Source of the DNA: Bradysia coprophila
Taxonomy: Eukaryota > Arthropoda > Insecta > Diptera > Sciaridae
Direction: 5' to 3'
NCBI RefSeq assembly: GCF_014529535.1
Contig: NW_023503493.1
Location: 19,004,001 to 19,068,000 of the forward strand
DNA length: 64,000 nucleotides
Position 1 is the first letter of the stretch. Each line of letters begins with the position of its first letter. Made by a program: the position numbers and the translations under genes. The notes under the pieces are model-generated. The model was given only the letters and a program-made list of their open reading frames with translations. It was not told where the DNA came from and searched no databases. Positions 25,433 to 35,600 of the stretch are shown one piece after another.

Positions 25433-25993
25433 TTATATTACTTGCAATGAATGCAAAGAAAGACCAACTTAAATATCCGAAAAAATGTGGCACCTCAAAT
25501 ACAACTACGGAACTACAGTTCTTTAGAAATGAAAATTCGTTGCTTTGACATTTACTTTTGCAAACGCTAATGGTTCTTGTTAGTCGTGCTGCAGCTCGCG
25601 AAATTTTCTAAAATCAATCGACCAAGACAGGTACACAAACTTTTCTCGTTGCATTTATTTAGATGAGCGTCTACGCAAGGTTTTCAGAAGCTAGAAGTTA
25701 TGATTCGAGCACAACAGATACGCTTCCACGTAAAGTAAAAACTTCCTTTAAGAGTACTTACAAATCCTCGAAGTCATTGGGAGCAACAGATTTGAGTACG
25801 CTTCATTAATGTTGCCTTTATCGTACGGATTTAGCGTTAGCGTTAATGTGTGGCATTTAGCGTTAAAAAAATCTGACGTTCTCTAATTTTTTATGCGTCG
25901 ATGCAAATATAAACCCAAACTCCCTCTCCGATCTGATTCATAATGTTAGTCTTAACACACACACAGAGAGACATATAATCCATTACACAACTC

Positions 25994-26085
25994 GGGATAA
26001 AAGTTGAAATGTCACCTTTTTCGTGTATTTATGGACCTCGCAAACGAAATCCACACGAAACCTATACTTTTCAACTTTTTATCCC
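25994..26085. mobile_element. GGGATAAAA foldback family, copy 1
   Basis: Inverted ends GGGATAAAAGTTGAAA and TTTCAACTTTTTATCCC around a core containing GACCTCG and CCACACGA. Related sequence occurs at 35228-35330 and, as a half-copy in the opposite orientation, at 38232-38300. Confidence 0.65.
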
Positions 26086-26294
26086 TTGTTTGTTATGTAA
26101 ATAACTAATACATACGAGACAGTGGATTTTGTGGGTTGGCAATCTGTGGTATCTTAGCAAAGAGAAGCAAAGTTTCTAAGCTAAATTCGGTTATTGTAAT
26201 CGAACACCAGAGAATAAATTGATTTATTTCTAGAGAAACGCTATACTCCGCGATGAATTCTTTTCAATTTTCAGCTTTAGAAATACTGGAAGCG

Positions 26295-26417
26295 AATTGG
26301 ATTTGAAATAAAAATTTTGACGTGCACGGGTGAGACACGAACTCGCAACCTTCAACTTGCCGGGCTGATGCTCTAACCAATTGAGCTACCGTGGACACTT
26401 TTATTTCAAATCCAATT
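26295..26417. repeat. 19-bp perfect inverted repeat enclosing a tRNA-like sequence
   Basis: AATTGGATTTGAAATAAAA at 26295-26313 is repeated exactly in reverse complement at 26399-26417. The 85 bp between them is almost wholly filled by the tRNA-like sequence described separately. Confidence 0.75.
26323..26394 (-). pseudogene. tRNA-like sequence (Ala-GGC-like), probably repeat-borne
   Basis: On the minus strand it folds as a cloverleaf: acceptor TCCACGG with CCGTGCA (one mismatch), D-arm GCTC/GAGC with A-box TAGCTCAATTGG, anticodon arm TCAGC/GTTGA around CCGGCAA, T-arm with one mismatch. The loop has C instead of U at position 33 and the B-box is imperfect; GGC is not a normal eukaryotic Ala anticodon. 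It lies between perfect inverted repeats, so a tRNA-derived repeat is more likely than a working tRNA gene. Confidence 0.55.
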
Positions 26418-26707
26418 TTGAACCGCTGGCACAACACACGATGTGCATGTTCTTCCTTCTACGCGCATTTCAATCTCCATTAGATGTGTATGTGTTAGTT
26501 AGTACGCATCATATAGATGATTTATTGTTTACATTAATACTTACGCGATACTTAAGTGTGTATTTTGATTGAGATTATAATTTTTATCTATCAATTGGTT
26601 GGATTCATAAATATAGAAACGGTTGAAAATTACTTTAAGAGTCATCAAACTCAATCCGCGACGTTTTAACAGTAGTTTAAAAAAAAAGTCGGATGCAAAG
26701 AACATAA

Positions 26708-27566
26708 ATGGCTACGAATTTCCATAATACTGGTTCAGCTACAAACGCTGGTGATATTGGACGGGATCTAATTAACATTCATGGAGTGGGTATGTAATAC
26801 AAAAAAAGAAGGCAAAAATATTCTCTTTTTATTATTGAAAGAGTGATGCGTTTTAATCAACAGCTTATCTTTACTTGTAGAGATTAATTAATTACGATAA
26901 TGTTGCGTTTGATTACGTTTATTTTCTTAGAAAATACTGCTTTCACTAGAAATGTTCCTATTTTGAAATTAGTTTAAGTTTGCCTGTACATCGGACTGTA
27001 TGTCTAATTACCGTTTTTTGTTTTTGATATCAATCACAGAAGCCCAAAATATTAACTTTTACTTACCACCATCGAACACCGACACATTTTGGCAATTGGT
27101 GAAGAAAGAGATACTCATTCTAACTGGTAATGCCACAGGTAATTTGGTATCAGCTGCAGTCAAATCACTCGGTGAAAAGATTCAATTGCAATTGGAAAAG
27201 GACAACAATCGCCTGCATTACGTTATATTCAATTTGAGTCAAAGCTATTTTAAATCACTCCATGGATTCGTTGAGTACCAAGAGTGAGTGAGTCTGATGC
27301 ATTGACGGAAATGTTAAATTGATGAGTTTGTTGACAGGCATTACATTTACGGTATTCTGTTTGGTGTTTGGATATTTGAAAGTGGACAATTCGAAAATAC
27401 AGGCATTGGAAGCTTTGAGAACTGGTGTTTTGGAGGATATAAGGGTGGAAACTGGACTAGATCCGGAGAACCAATCAAATTCTTTAGAAATCCTTACTGG
27501 CCTTGGGTTTATAACTATGGCGAAGAAGGACGGCTTGTCACTTTTTCTAAGATTAAGTTTATTTAA
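26708..27566 (+). CDS. Unrecognised 184-aa protein
   Basis: Three exons (26708-26789, 27040-27283, 27338-27566) join in phase: MATNFHNTGSATNAGD at the start, ending TFSKIKFI. AATAAA follows at 27669-27674. I do not recognise the family. There is no signal peptide or membrane segment. The middle (YLPPSNTDTFWQLVKKEIL, LVSAAVKSLGEKIQLQLEKD) looks helical; the last third is rich in Gly, Trp, Phe and Tyr (FENWCFGGYKGGNW, NPYWPWVYNYGEEG), suggesting a compact beta-rich fold. It lies 385 bp upstream of NSUN2 in the same orientation. Consistent splice signals, phase and a poly(A) signal support a real gene. Function unknown. Confidence 0.65.
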
Positions 27567-27950
27567 ACTTTGCAATTTATGGGTGAGAAGAAAAATTTGG
27601 TCTACTTGCCGCTCTAGCCAGTGATAAATGAATTCAATTGTTATAGATATTGGCTGAATGTGTGGCTGAATAAAGATTTATTTGCAATCGAAAGTATTTA
27701 TGTAATTTGAACGAGCAGTTTGAGCAGTTTTGAAAAGGGTAACCATTCCCACTATTTTTCAAAATCTTTCATCAATGGATAAAGCAGATCGATTTCAAGA
27801 AAAAAAAATGTTTTGCTGTCACAAACGTCAAAACCTACTACCATAAAGCGATTTGTTGCCTTGCAAAGAAGTTTTGGTGTAGTTAAAAAAGTGGTTAACG
27901 AATTAGTGCCTGCTGTTTCATCACAAAAAGGAAGATCTGACACCGCAGCT

Positions 27951-30646
27951 ATGGGTCGAAAGCAAAAAAAGTACAACTTGTTTGCACAGAAGAAGCGTGA
28001 GAGGAAAGAAGTACGAAACATTTGACTGTTTAAGGTTATGTCTCGTTATTTACCGCATGTTATATTCGTTCCTAGGCCAATTCGAACGGGTCGCAGGATC
28101 GTCCATCCGAGCCGTACCAAGAAATCATCCGCGTCAATGAGTTGTTCCTCAAGTACTACAAGGTTCGTACGATCAATCAGTCTTTTGAGTCAATTTACAA
28201 TAAAATGCATTCGAAACTATCCAGCATCAGCAAATCTGTCCCGATTCCGAATGGGACGAATTCGTGAAATTCATTTCATCCGATTTGCCAACAACGTTCC
28301 GCATAACAGCTAGTCGTGGCGAGGCGCAAACACTGTTGGACATAATAAAAAGTGAATTTTTTGCCGACTATCTGAAAGGAGCCGATGAAATTCAAACTAA
28401 AACCGGCTGTAAATTCGAGAAACCAATGTCACTTCCGTGGTATCCCAATGAGCATGCATGGCAATTGGAATTGACGCGAAAAGACATTCGTCGATCGGAA
28501 GCTTTCTATAAACTGCACAATTTCCTTATTGCCGAAACCAATTCTGGAAGCATCAGTAGACAAGAAGCAGTGTCTATGATACCGCCGATTGTGTTAGACG
28601 TTAAACCGCATCACAAGGTCTTAGATATGTGTGCTGCTCCCGGCAGCAAAACAGCACAGTTAATTGAAGCATTGCATGTCGACAGTGAAAACTCTATACC
28701 AAGTGGTTTTGTTGTTGCCAATGACGTCGACAACAAACGATGTTATATGTTGGTGCATCAAGCTCGACGAATGAATTCACCTTGTTTTATCGTCACCAAC
28801 CACGACAGTTGTTTCCTACCGAATTTATTGATGACTAATTCGGATGGGGAAAAGAGGGAAGTGAAATTTGATCGAGTGTTGTGCGACGTTCCATGTTCAG
28901 GTTTGTTAGCAATTTCATTCTGAAGTGTCCGCATAAGCTAAAGTATTAATTTTCATCCCTTACTAGGCGATGGAACTCTCCGAAAAAATCCAGACATTTG
29001 GTTAAAATGGAACCAAGGACAAGCACTGAATTTGCATGGGTATGACCACTGTTTGTTTGGGATTGTCCGCGTTTTTCCCTAAGATCAATGTTCCATCTTT
29101 TTAGAGTACAATATCGCATTGCAAAGCGTGGAGCTGAACTGTTGGAGATTGGAGGGCGAATGGTCTACTCGACTTGTTCACTGAATCCTGTAGAAAATGA
29201 AGCGGTCCTTCATCGTTTAATCAAGGACAGTGAAGGTGCTTTGGAAATTGTTGATTCTGCAGCGTTAGTTCCTGGTCTGAAATACCTACCCGGTATGACC
29301 AAATGGGACCTAGCATCCAAGGACATTGAATGTTTTAACAAATTCGAAGATGTTCCGACAAAGTACCACACCGTCATCCGTCGTAAGTCATAGCCTAGTG
29401 CATGTGTCCATTGGAAGTTAAAAATTAATTATCTGCCTTTCAGCACAAATGTTTCCTCCAAGCGTCGAAGATGCATCGAAGTACAATCTTGAGAAATGGT
29501 AAGAGTTGGGTTAGAATTGTGTGACGAATTGATTCGAATTTTCTTTCATATTTTTCTGTCTAGCATACGGATCTTACCCCATCTTCAAAACACTGGAGGT
29601 TTCTTCGTCGCATCCATACAGAAAAAGTCGTACTTGCCGTGGGAGAAAGCTGCGAAGAAAGAGGACGCTAAGAATTCCGACGAACAGAATGTGAATGAAA
29701 CACAGGATTTAGATAATGGCGAAAAGACCACTTCTGCTGGACCACAACAGAAGAAACGACGTTTGCATTATGGTTATAAGGAGGATCCGTACATTTTCCT
29801 CACAGCCGACGATTTGGCATGGACACAGCTGAAGAACTTCTACAAACTCAGCGACGAATTCAATCCATTGTGTTTACTGACAAGATCATCGAGTGAAAAG
29901 AAGAAAAATATTTACTTTTGTTCCGAACAGATCAGAGACTTACTGCTGTGCAACGAGAGTTTAGTGAAAATAATTAACACTGGAGTTAAGTCGTTCGTAC
30001 GATGCGACAATCGAAATATGCAGTGTCCGTTTAGGTAATATTGTTTTTCTTACAACGATTGTTCGCTGTGAACTCAACACTTTACTCCTATCATAGATTA
30101 GCTAATGAAGGCCTCCCCAACATTAACTATATGATTGGACAATGTCGTCGGCTAAACATTACCAGAGAAGATCTAATAGCCTTGCTCAACAATACAGATC
30201 CCACGAAACCTCCGCCATTAAATACGTTATCAAACGAGACACAGGAAAGTGTCAAGGACTTGGGTATGTTCTGTCCAAATTTATCCAAATTGCAGTGTCT
30301 CTAAAGACAATATTTTACTTTCATCAGCTGCCGGTAGTTGTGTTTTGAAATATTCTGATGAAAAGCTGACGATTTCGCTGGTCGGTTGGAGGGGACAAAC
30401 CAGTCTTCGAGCGTACACAGATACCAATGACACATGTCACATGCTTCGACTTCTGGGTGCCGATGTATCGAAATATGGTAAGTGGAATGCATTGTATGAG
30501 CCGGAGCCAAAGTGATTAATCGGATTTTCATTTCAGATACAAACAAGTTCCAGAAGAACAAAACAACAGATGAGGAGCAGGAATTGGTTAAAAATGTAGA
30601 TACCACAGAAATGGAATGTGTCGATGACGCTGTGGCCGTGGAATAG
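27951..30646 (+). CDS. Nsun2: tRNA (cytosine-5) methyltransferase NSUN2
   Basis: S-adenosylmethionine-dependent m5C writer for tRNA and other RNAs; nuclear, with mitochondrial roles known in animals. Ten coding exons join in phase to 708 aa: 27951-28010, 28076-28162, 28225-28900, 28967-29039, 29105-29382, 29444-29498, 29564-30034, 30097-30263, 30328-30477, 30537-30646. Visible: lysine-rich N-terminus (MGRKQKKYNLFAQKKRERKE), NISRQEAVSMIPP-like block, SAM-binding LDMCAAPGSKTAQLIE, ANDVDNKRCYMLVHQ, catalytic DVPCSGDGT and YSTCSLNPVENEAV (both RNA m5C cysteines), RILPHLQNTGGFFVA, then the C-terminal PUA-like part with GWRGQTSLRAY. The match to animal NSUN2 is full length. AATAAA at 30692-30697. 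It is convergent with ALKBH7. Confidence 0.95.
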
Positions 30647-30683
30647 GGAAGATTCGCCTTGTTTTGATACACTGCGTTAATAT

Positions 30684-30697
30684 TTTATTACAATAAA
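30684..30697. terminator. Paired convergent poly(A) signals
   Basis: AATAAA on the plus strand at 30692-30697 (NSUN2) and on the minus strand at 30684-30689 (ALKBH7) lie within 14 bp. Cleavage 15-25 nt beyond each would make the two mRNAs overlap by several tens of bases. Prediction only. Confidence 0.5.
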
Positions 30698-30710
30698 CGG
30701 TCTCTACGGA

Positions 30711-31799
30711 CTACGGATTATTTCTACATATCACAGATATTCTACGCGTCTTCGTTACCTTCTCTCCTTTGAAGAACCCATGCTCATTGCCCAGTATTTC
30801 GTGAGTGAAATTATATCGGGACGTGTCACTGAAAGCGATTGGAAAGAGTTAAGTAATTCAACGAAAAATGCCGCTAGATCTGGCAGACGAGCAACTCACC
30901 GCATAATGTACAATGATCGTCGTTTAAGCAAAATGTCCGCGTAGAAAGCATTTTCCATTGATTTCGGCAGTGTTCTGTATTCGTCAGTATTGTTTCCGTC
31001 TTTGGTTTGTAAATATTTCGTTTCGTCTGTTCTAACTAGCCGCATAACAGAATCTGACAGTAGACTTAGGCCAGCAATGGTTGTGCCACAGTACTCGTTA
31101 AAGAAAGGGGAGAAATATAGGTGAGATTAACCAGTAAGACCACAGTCACAGTTTGAAGCAAAGAAATTGTTCCAATTACTTATGGTGACTGTTCCCTCAA
31201 ATCCATTAGACTTACTCTTGAGCTATCAACGTGCGGCTTGATGACCCCATTCTCCGCTAGGTCTAATATATGAATGTGTGGCATAATTTCTCCTTTGAAA
31301 GCAAGTTCACTGATTTTTTCAATGATTTTCCTATTATGCGGATACCAATGCTTCCTCTCTGTTTCCCGAAAGCCATGGATAGCCTTAAATGGAACGATTT
31401 GTAATAATCAATTTTCACAAAGCGGATTTCTCTTACATCATCCCAATGATCGAATTCGTATTTCAAACGTTTCATGTATGGGTCAATCTCCTCAATTATA
31501 GCTGTTTCTTCCGCTTCCGACACAAAGTCGGTGATAACCAAAAAATCATTCAAAATAGTTTCCCTTTCATTTGATGGCCAGTTATCAACGAAATCAATGT
31601 AGTGTGGAGTCTTGGCATTTGGTTGACTGGTGGTAACCGACGACGCAGCTGATTCATTAAGTAACAGTTTTATTTTAGGATGCCGACAAAAGTTTTTGTA
31701 ATTATTTAATTAACTGAGTTCGTTTCACTCACCTCTTCTTGCAGCTAGAAAAGGTTTTAGTAAGTTCTTCTTGATTAAATGTCGAAGGATCACTGTCAT
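30711..31799 (-). CDS. Alkbh7: ALKBH7-type mitochondrial 2-oxoglutarate/Fe(II) dioxygenase
   Basis: AlkB-family oxygenase of the mitochondrial matrix, implicated in necrosis and, in mammals, mitochondrial pre-tRNA demethylation. Five exons join in phase to 252 aa: 31733-31799, 31437-31648, 31216-31383, 30900-31093, 30711-30828. The first 23 residues (MTVILRHLIKKNLLKPFLAA) are basic, amphipathic and lack acids, as expected of a mitochondrial presequence. Family blocks: KYEFDHWDDAIHGFRETE, iron ligands HVD (in IKPHVDSS) and H of FTHEI, CGTTIAGLSLLSDSVMRLV, and RRISVICR with the 2-oxoglutarate-binding arginine. A 17-residue low-complexity insert (LQTKDGNNTDEYRTLPK) separates MRLV and the LYIMR strand. 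Length is close to human ALKBH7 (221) plus this insert. Confidence 0.92.
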
Positions 31800-32638
31800 T
31801 GTGACTATTAGTTGCTGGATAGATTTCAAAACCGTCCAAAGAGTAAACACAAGAAAATGAAAGGAAAAGAAAATCAAAACATCGTTCGCTTTGACAATCA
31901 GTGTCGGTAAGACAGCATTGTCAGAGAACTGCGAGAACTGTCAAAGAAAACGATAGGCAGGGTTTGAAAATGTGATTTGTGCCATGGAATTGCTTTCTTC
32001 AAAAGAATAGGTTTCCACTTTCATTGGTTCCAAGGCCATTTGAATTGTCAAATTTCATCCATATAACCATAACCTCAATAATATCTCTGTGGAAATCGCG
32101 TAGGCGACGTTGCTCGATTTGTATGAAATATCACGTAAGCGACGTTGCTGTGGATGAAATTGTCGTTTTTCGGGATGTCAAAGTTCGTGTTTACAGTTAC
32201 TTGGAACAAACCTATTTGCTGCAGAGCACTGACTAGAATTAAATACAAACAAATCAACTGCTGGAAAGTTCAGAGAAATGATAAATTGGTACGCCTGTGG
32301 CGGGATAGAAGGAATATGTGAATGACAGTGTTGGCTCCTATGGGAGAGAATTTGTATGCGATTCTCTGAGAAAGTTCGATCAAAATTGCATACCTATTGC
32401 TATCCTTTTCATATTCATTTATTACTTCTTTTACTAACAACAACAACTCATCTGCCTAACTTATCGTTCTCCACATTATCGACATTGCTCAACCCTACCT
32501 TTCGATTTGTCATTGTAATTGACGACATATTTTTCTGTTTTGATTAGAAGTAATATTTATTTTCAACATAAAAACTTGAAATTAATTCAATTTACTTAGT
32601 TTTTCGACTCGTTAATCGCTGTGCAATCTATCGCCATA
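31800..32638. other. Divergent promoter region ALKBH7 / CDC50A
   Basis: 840 bp between two start codons on opposite strands. It contains a repeat at about 32016-32216 and AT-rich remainder; no coding sequence recognised. Confidence 0.5.
32016..32216. mobile_element. AGGTTTGTTCCAA repeat family, copy 1
   Basis: Ends in TTGGAACAAACCT, with related TTGGTTCCAAGG at the start, and shares TGTTTACAGTTA and TGTCAAATTTCATCC-type segments with 44217-44405 in the opposite orientation. Inside is a GTA(A/G)GCGACGTTGCT 15-mer twice (about 32099 and 32134). A non-coding inverted-repeat element. Confidence 0.5.
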
Positions 32639-35600
32639 ATGCCACCACAAAGCGAGGGTCAAGAAACTGCTGTGAAATCAAAACGACCATCAGGTAAATT
32701 GATTTTATGATCAAGATCCACGCAATGGAGTGTCATTATTTAAGTAATGAATCATTCAAATTGATTGAGTTTTACAAATTTATATGTAACAAAGGTTTTC
32801 TGTATGTAAAAGCAAATTCATTCTCTAACTTGTGAGGCTATATTGGTTTCAAGTGATGTTTAAGATTGATAGAAGCGAAAAATTGGATTATTTTCTTTGC
32901 GAAAATATTTTCAACTTTCCTTCACGTTTACCTAAAAATCGATTGTGTCGTAATTTACATTGTGTTGTTGTGTCACACATTAGCGACGACATTATAGCGA
33001 TATAAGTTTTAAAAAATTCCGATAATTGAGTTTTCTCATGCTAAAGTTTAATTATGCCCGAAGCAATTTTGGCTAGTTTAACTCATAACGGCTTCAGTTA
33101 CGGTGACTTACAGTAATTCTCACAGAGAACCTACTGCATTTTGTTAGAAAAATAAAATGTAACTCAATCGACCCGTCCATGTTCTGAAGTATGGACAAAG
33201 TCTATTTTTCATTACACTTTACATTCGTCAGAAAAATCGATAATAGAAGAGAAATGATTGGTCATCAATTCATCATTGTAAGCGATGGAACAAACTTTAA
33301 TTTCTTTGTTTTATCTTTTACATGTGACGGTCAAATCTGTTTTTTTTCCTTTGAGGTATCGCTTAGCGATAAATCCTAAAACTTTTACTTCTTGAGCTTT
33401 CGTTTTTAGCCCCGTACGAAGTACGAAGGGGCTTATAGGATTACGATGCCGTGTGTAATTGATGGAATTCGAAGCAGACGGTAAGGGCAAAGTGTTTGCC
33501 TATGTTCATAGATAACGAATCCACAATAAAAATTTTGTCTGTCCGTCTGTCCGTCTGTCCTTCTGTCCGTCTGTCCGTCTGTCCTTCTGTCCGTCTGTCC
33601 TTCTGTCCGTCTGTCCTTCTGTCCGTCTGTCCGTCTGTCCGTCTGTCCGTCTGTCACGTCGATATCTTGAGTAAATCAAATCCGATTTCAAAAATTTTTT
33701 TTTCTCTGTAAGATAGTCAAAATAGTGAGGCTAAGTTCGAAGATGGGCGATTTTGGGTCGACCCTTCCGGAGCTGGGGCCCAATAAGTGCCTAACTGTTT
33801 TTCGACGATATCTCCAGACATTTAAACACTACACTTGTAAGGGATACGTCAAATAAAAGGTATTTACAATACCGGTCGACAAAAAAAAAGTTTATGAAAA
33901 TTGGATGACCGACTCATGAGTTAGACCCCTTGGTGTGAACTAGGTACAGGGCGGCAAGCCGTTTTTGCTTGTAGATTGGCCAAATTTGAACGTATTTAGA
34001 TGGATTTTGCTTTATTAGATAGGTATTGACCGTACCAATCAGGGAAAAAAAAGTTTATGAAATTCGATTCACCAGAGCGTGAGCTAGGGCTCTTGGAGTG
34101 AGCTTATATGTGGCTACTCGGCCGCACAGTGAAGGCGGTGTTTTTCGTTAATATCTCGAGTAAATTTTGACCGAATTTCATGATTTTTTTTTGTTTGAAA
34201 GGTACTAACGAATGTAAAGCAGCCGTACTACTTTCCACCTCCTAACAAAATGGCCGTCGGCCGCCATTTTGGATTTTTGTAAAATCAATATAAATCGGTG
34301 AAAATGATACTTACAAAGTCACTGATTAGTGGGAAGTGAGTGGTTACGTGTGTGGGGTGTTTCAAGGATCCCAAATATGGATATCTATATATAAATATAT
34401 ACAGCTATATTGAGCTATATAACGGTATAGATGGTTATTTTGAGCTATATACTAGCATATTTATCAGTAAATTGTTTATTTATAGGTTAATTGTTGAAAA
34501 AATTTAAGTTTGGGTCCTAGGAGGACTGAGATAATTTTAGGTCAATTCGAAATTTGTGTTACATTTGAAAGGAACGTCGTACGGGGCTTCGTAATTGCGC
34601 TATGCGCAATTTTTAAGACGTTCACATTTCATAAGAATTTTACTTTACCGACGTTTACGGGAGCAGTAGGCTTACGGTAAGAGTAGGTCGACGGACGAAC
34701 TAGGGTCACATACGCAATAGATGTACGGGTTTGTACGGGGCTCAGTCGCAGCAAACGCTCCGACTGTTCTGACGGCTCGTTTATCTATAAGGGAAAGTAG
34801 CCTTCTCGATAATGACATATTACTATCAAAGAATTCAAATTTTTAAGGTAATAGTTATTTACGTAACCTGTTGTGGAGTGTAGATTTTAGGCTGCCTAAA
34901 ATCGAACGTCCACAACAGATACGCACACAAAATTTATGCAAAGAGACCAAATCGCGAGAAAAATTCCAACATTTAGCCCCAAGGAATGAAATAGTTATTT
35001 GTTCAACGATGGAAGAAAAGTTGGAAATTGCATTTTCAGAGTGATGTTACCAGAACAGGCCATTTCCAACTTTTTAACCGAACTAAACACAGCTTTTTTT
35101 CTAAACAAAAGGCTTCCGAAGTTTCAGTGGAGTGGAAGAAACATGCTACATGCATCGAAAACCGTACTTTTCATGTTCTAAGCACTCCTTTCGACTCCTT
35201 CAGCATGTAAAATCCATTAGATAACTCGGGATAAAAATGAATAGTCTCGTTTTCGTGTGTTTATTGACCTCGGATACGTCTCGGATCAACAAAATTCACA
35301 CGATAACTCTACTTTTCATCTTTTTATCCCTGGTCATGTAATAGTTATTTGGTGGAATATAATACCAAAGAAGTTCTTAAAGTTCTTAAAAACCAGATAG
35401 AGTATACTGTGCTCCTAACAATTTACCATCACACAATTTGTCCCTGCTCCCTAATGCATAACATAACCTGACTAAAGGAATTTAGTTATAACTACTGAAA
35501 GATAATTCAGTTGGTTATTGCATCCGTTGATAATGAATAAAGACACTCAATACCCTCTCTAGCAAACAAACTTCGTTTTGACGCTGTCAAAATAACAACT

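Noticed and set aside
26323-26394. Functional tRNA-Ala gene
   Set aside because: C at position 33, weak B-box, stem mismatches, a disfavoured GGC anticodon and location within an inverted repeat point to a tRNA-derived repeat.
33433-33711. Open frames on both strands rich in RRTDGQTD or SVCPSVRL
   Set aside because: They only translate the 8-bp microsatellite, which is open in several frames.
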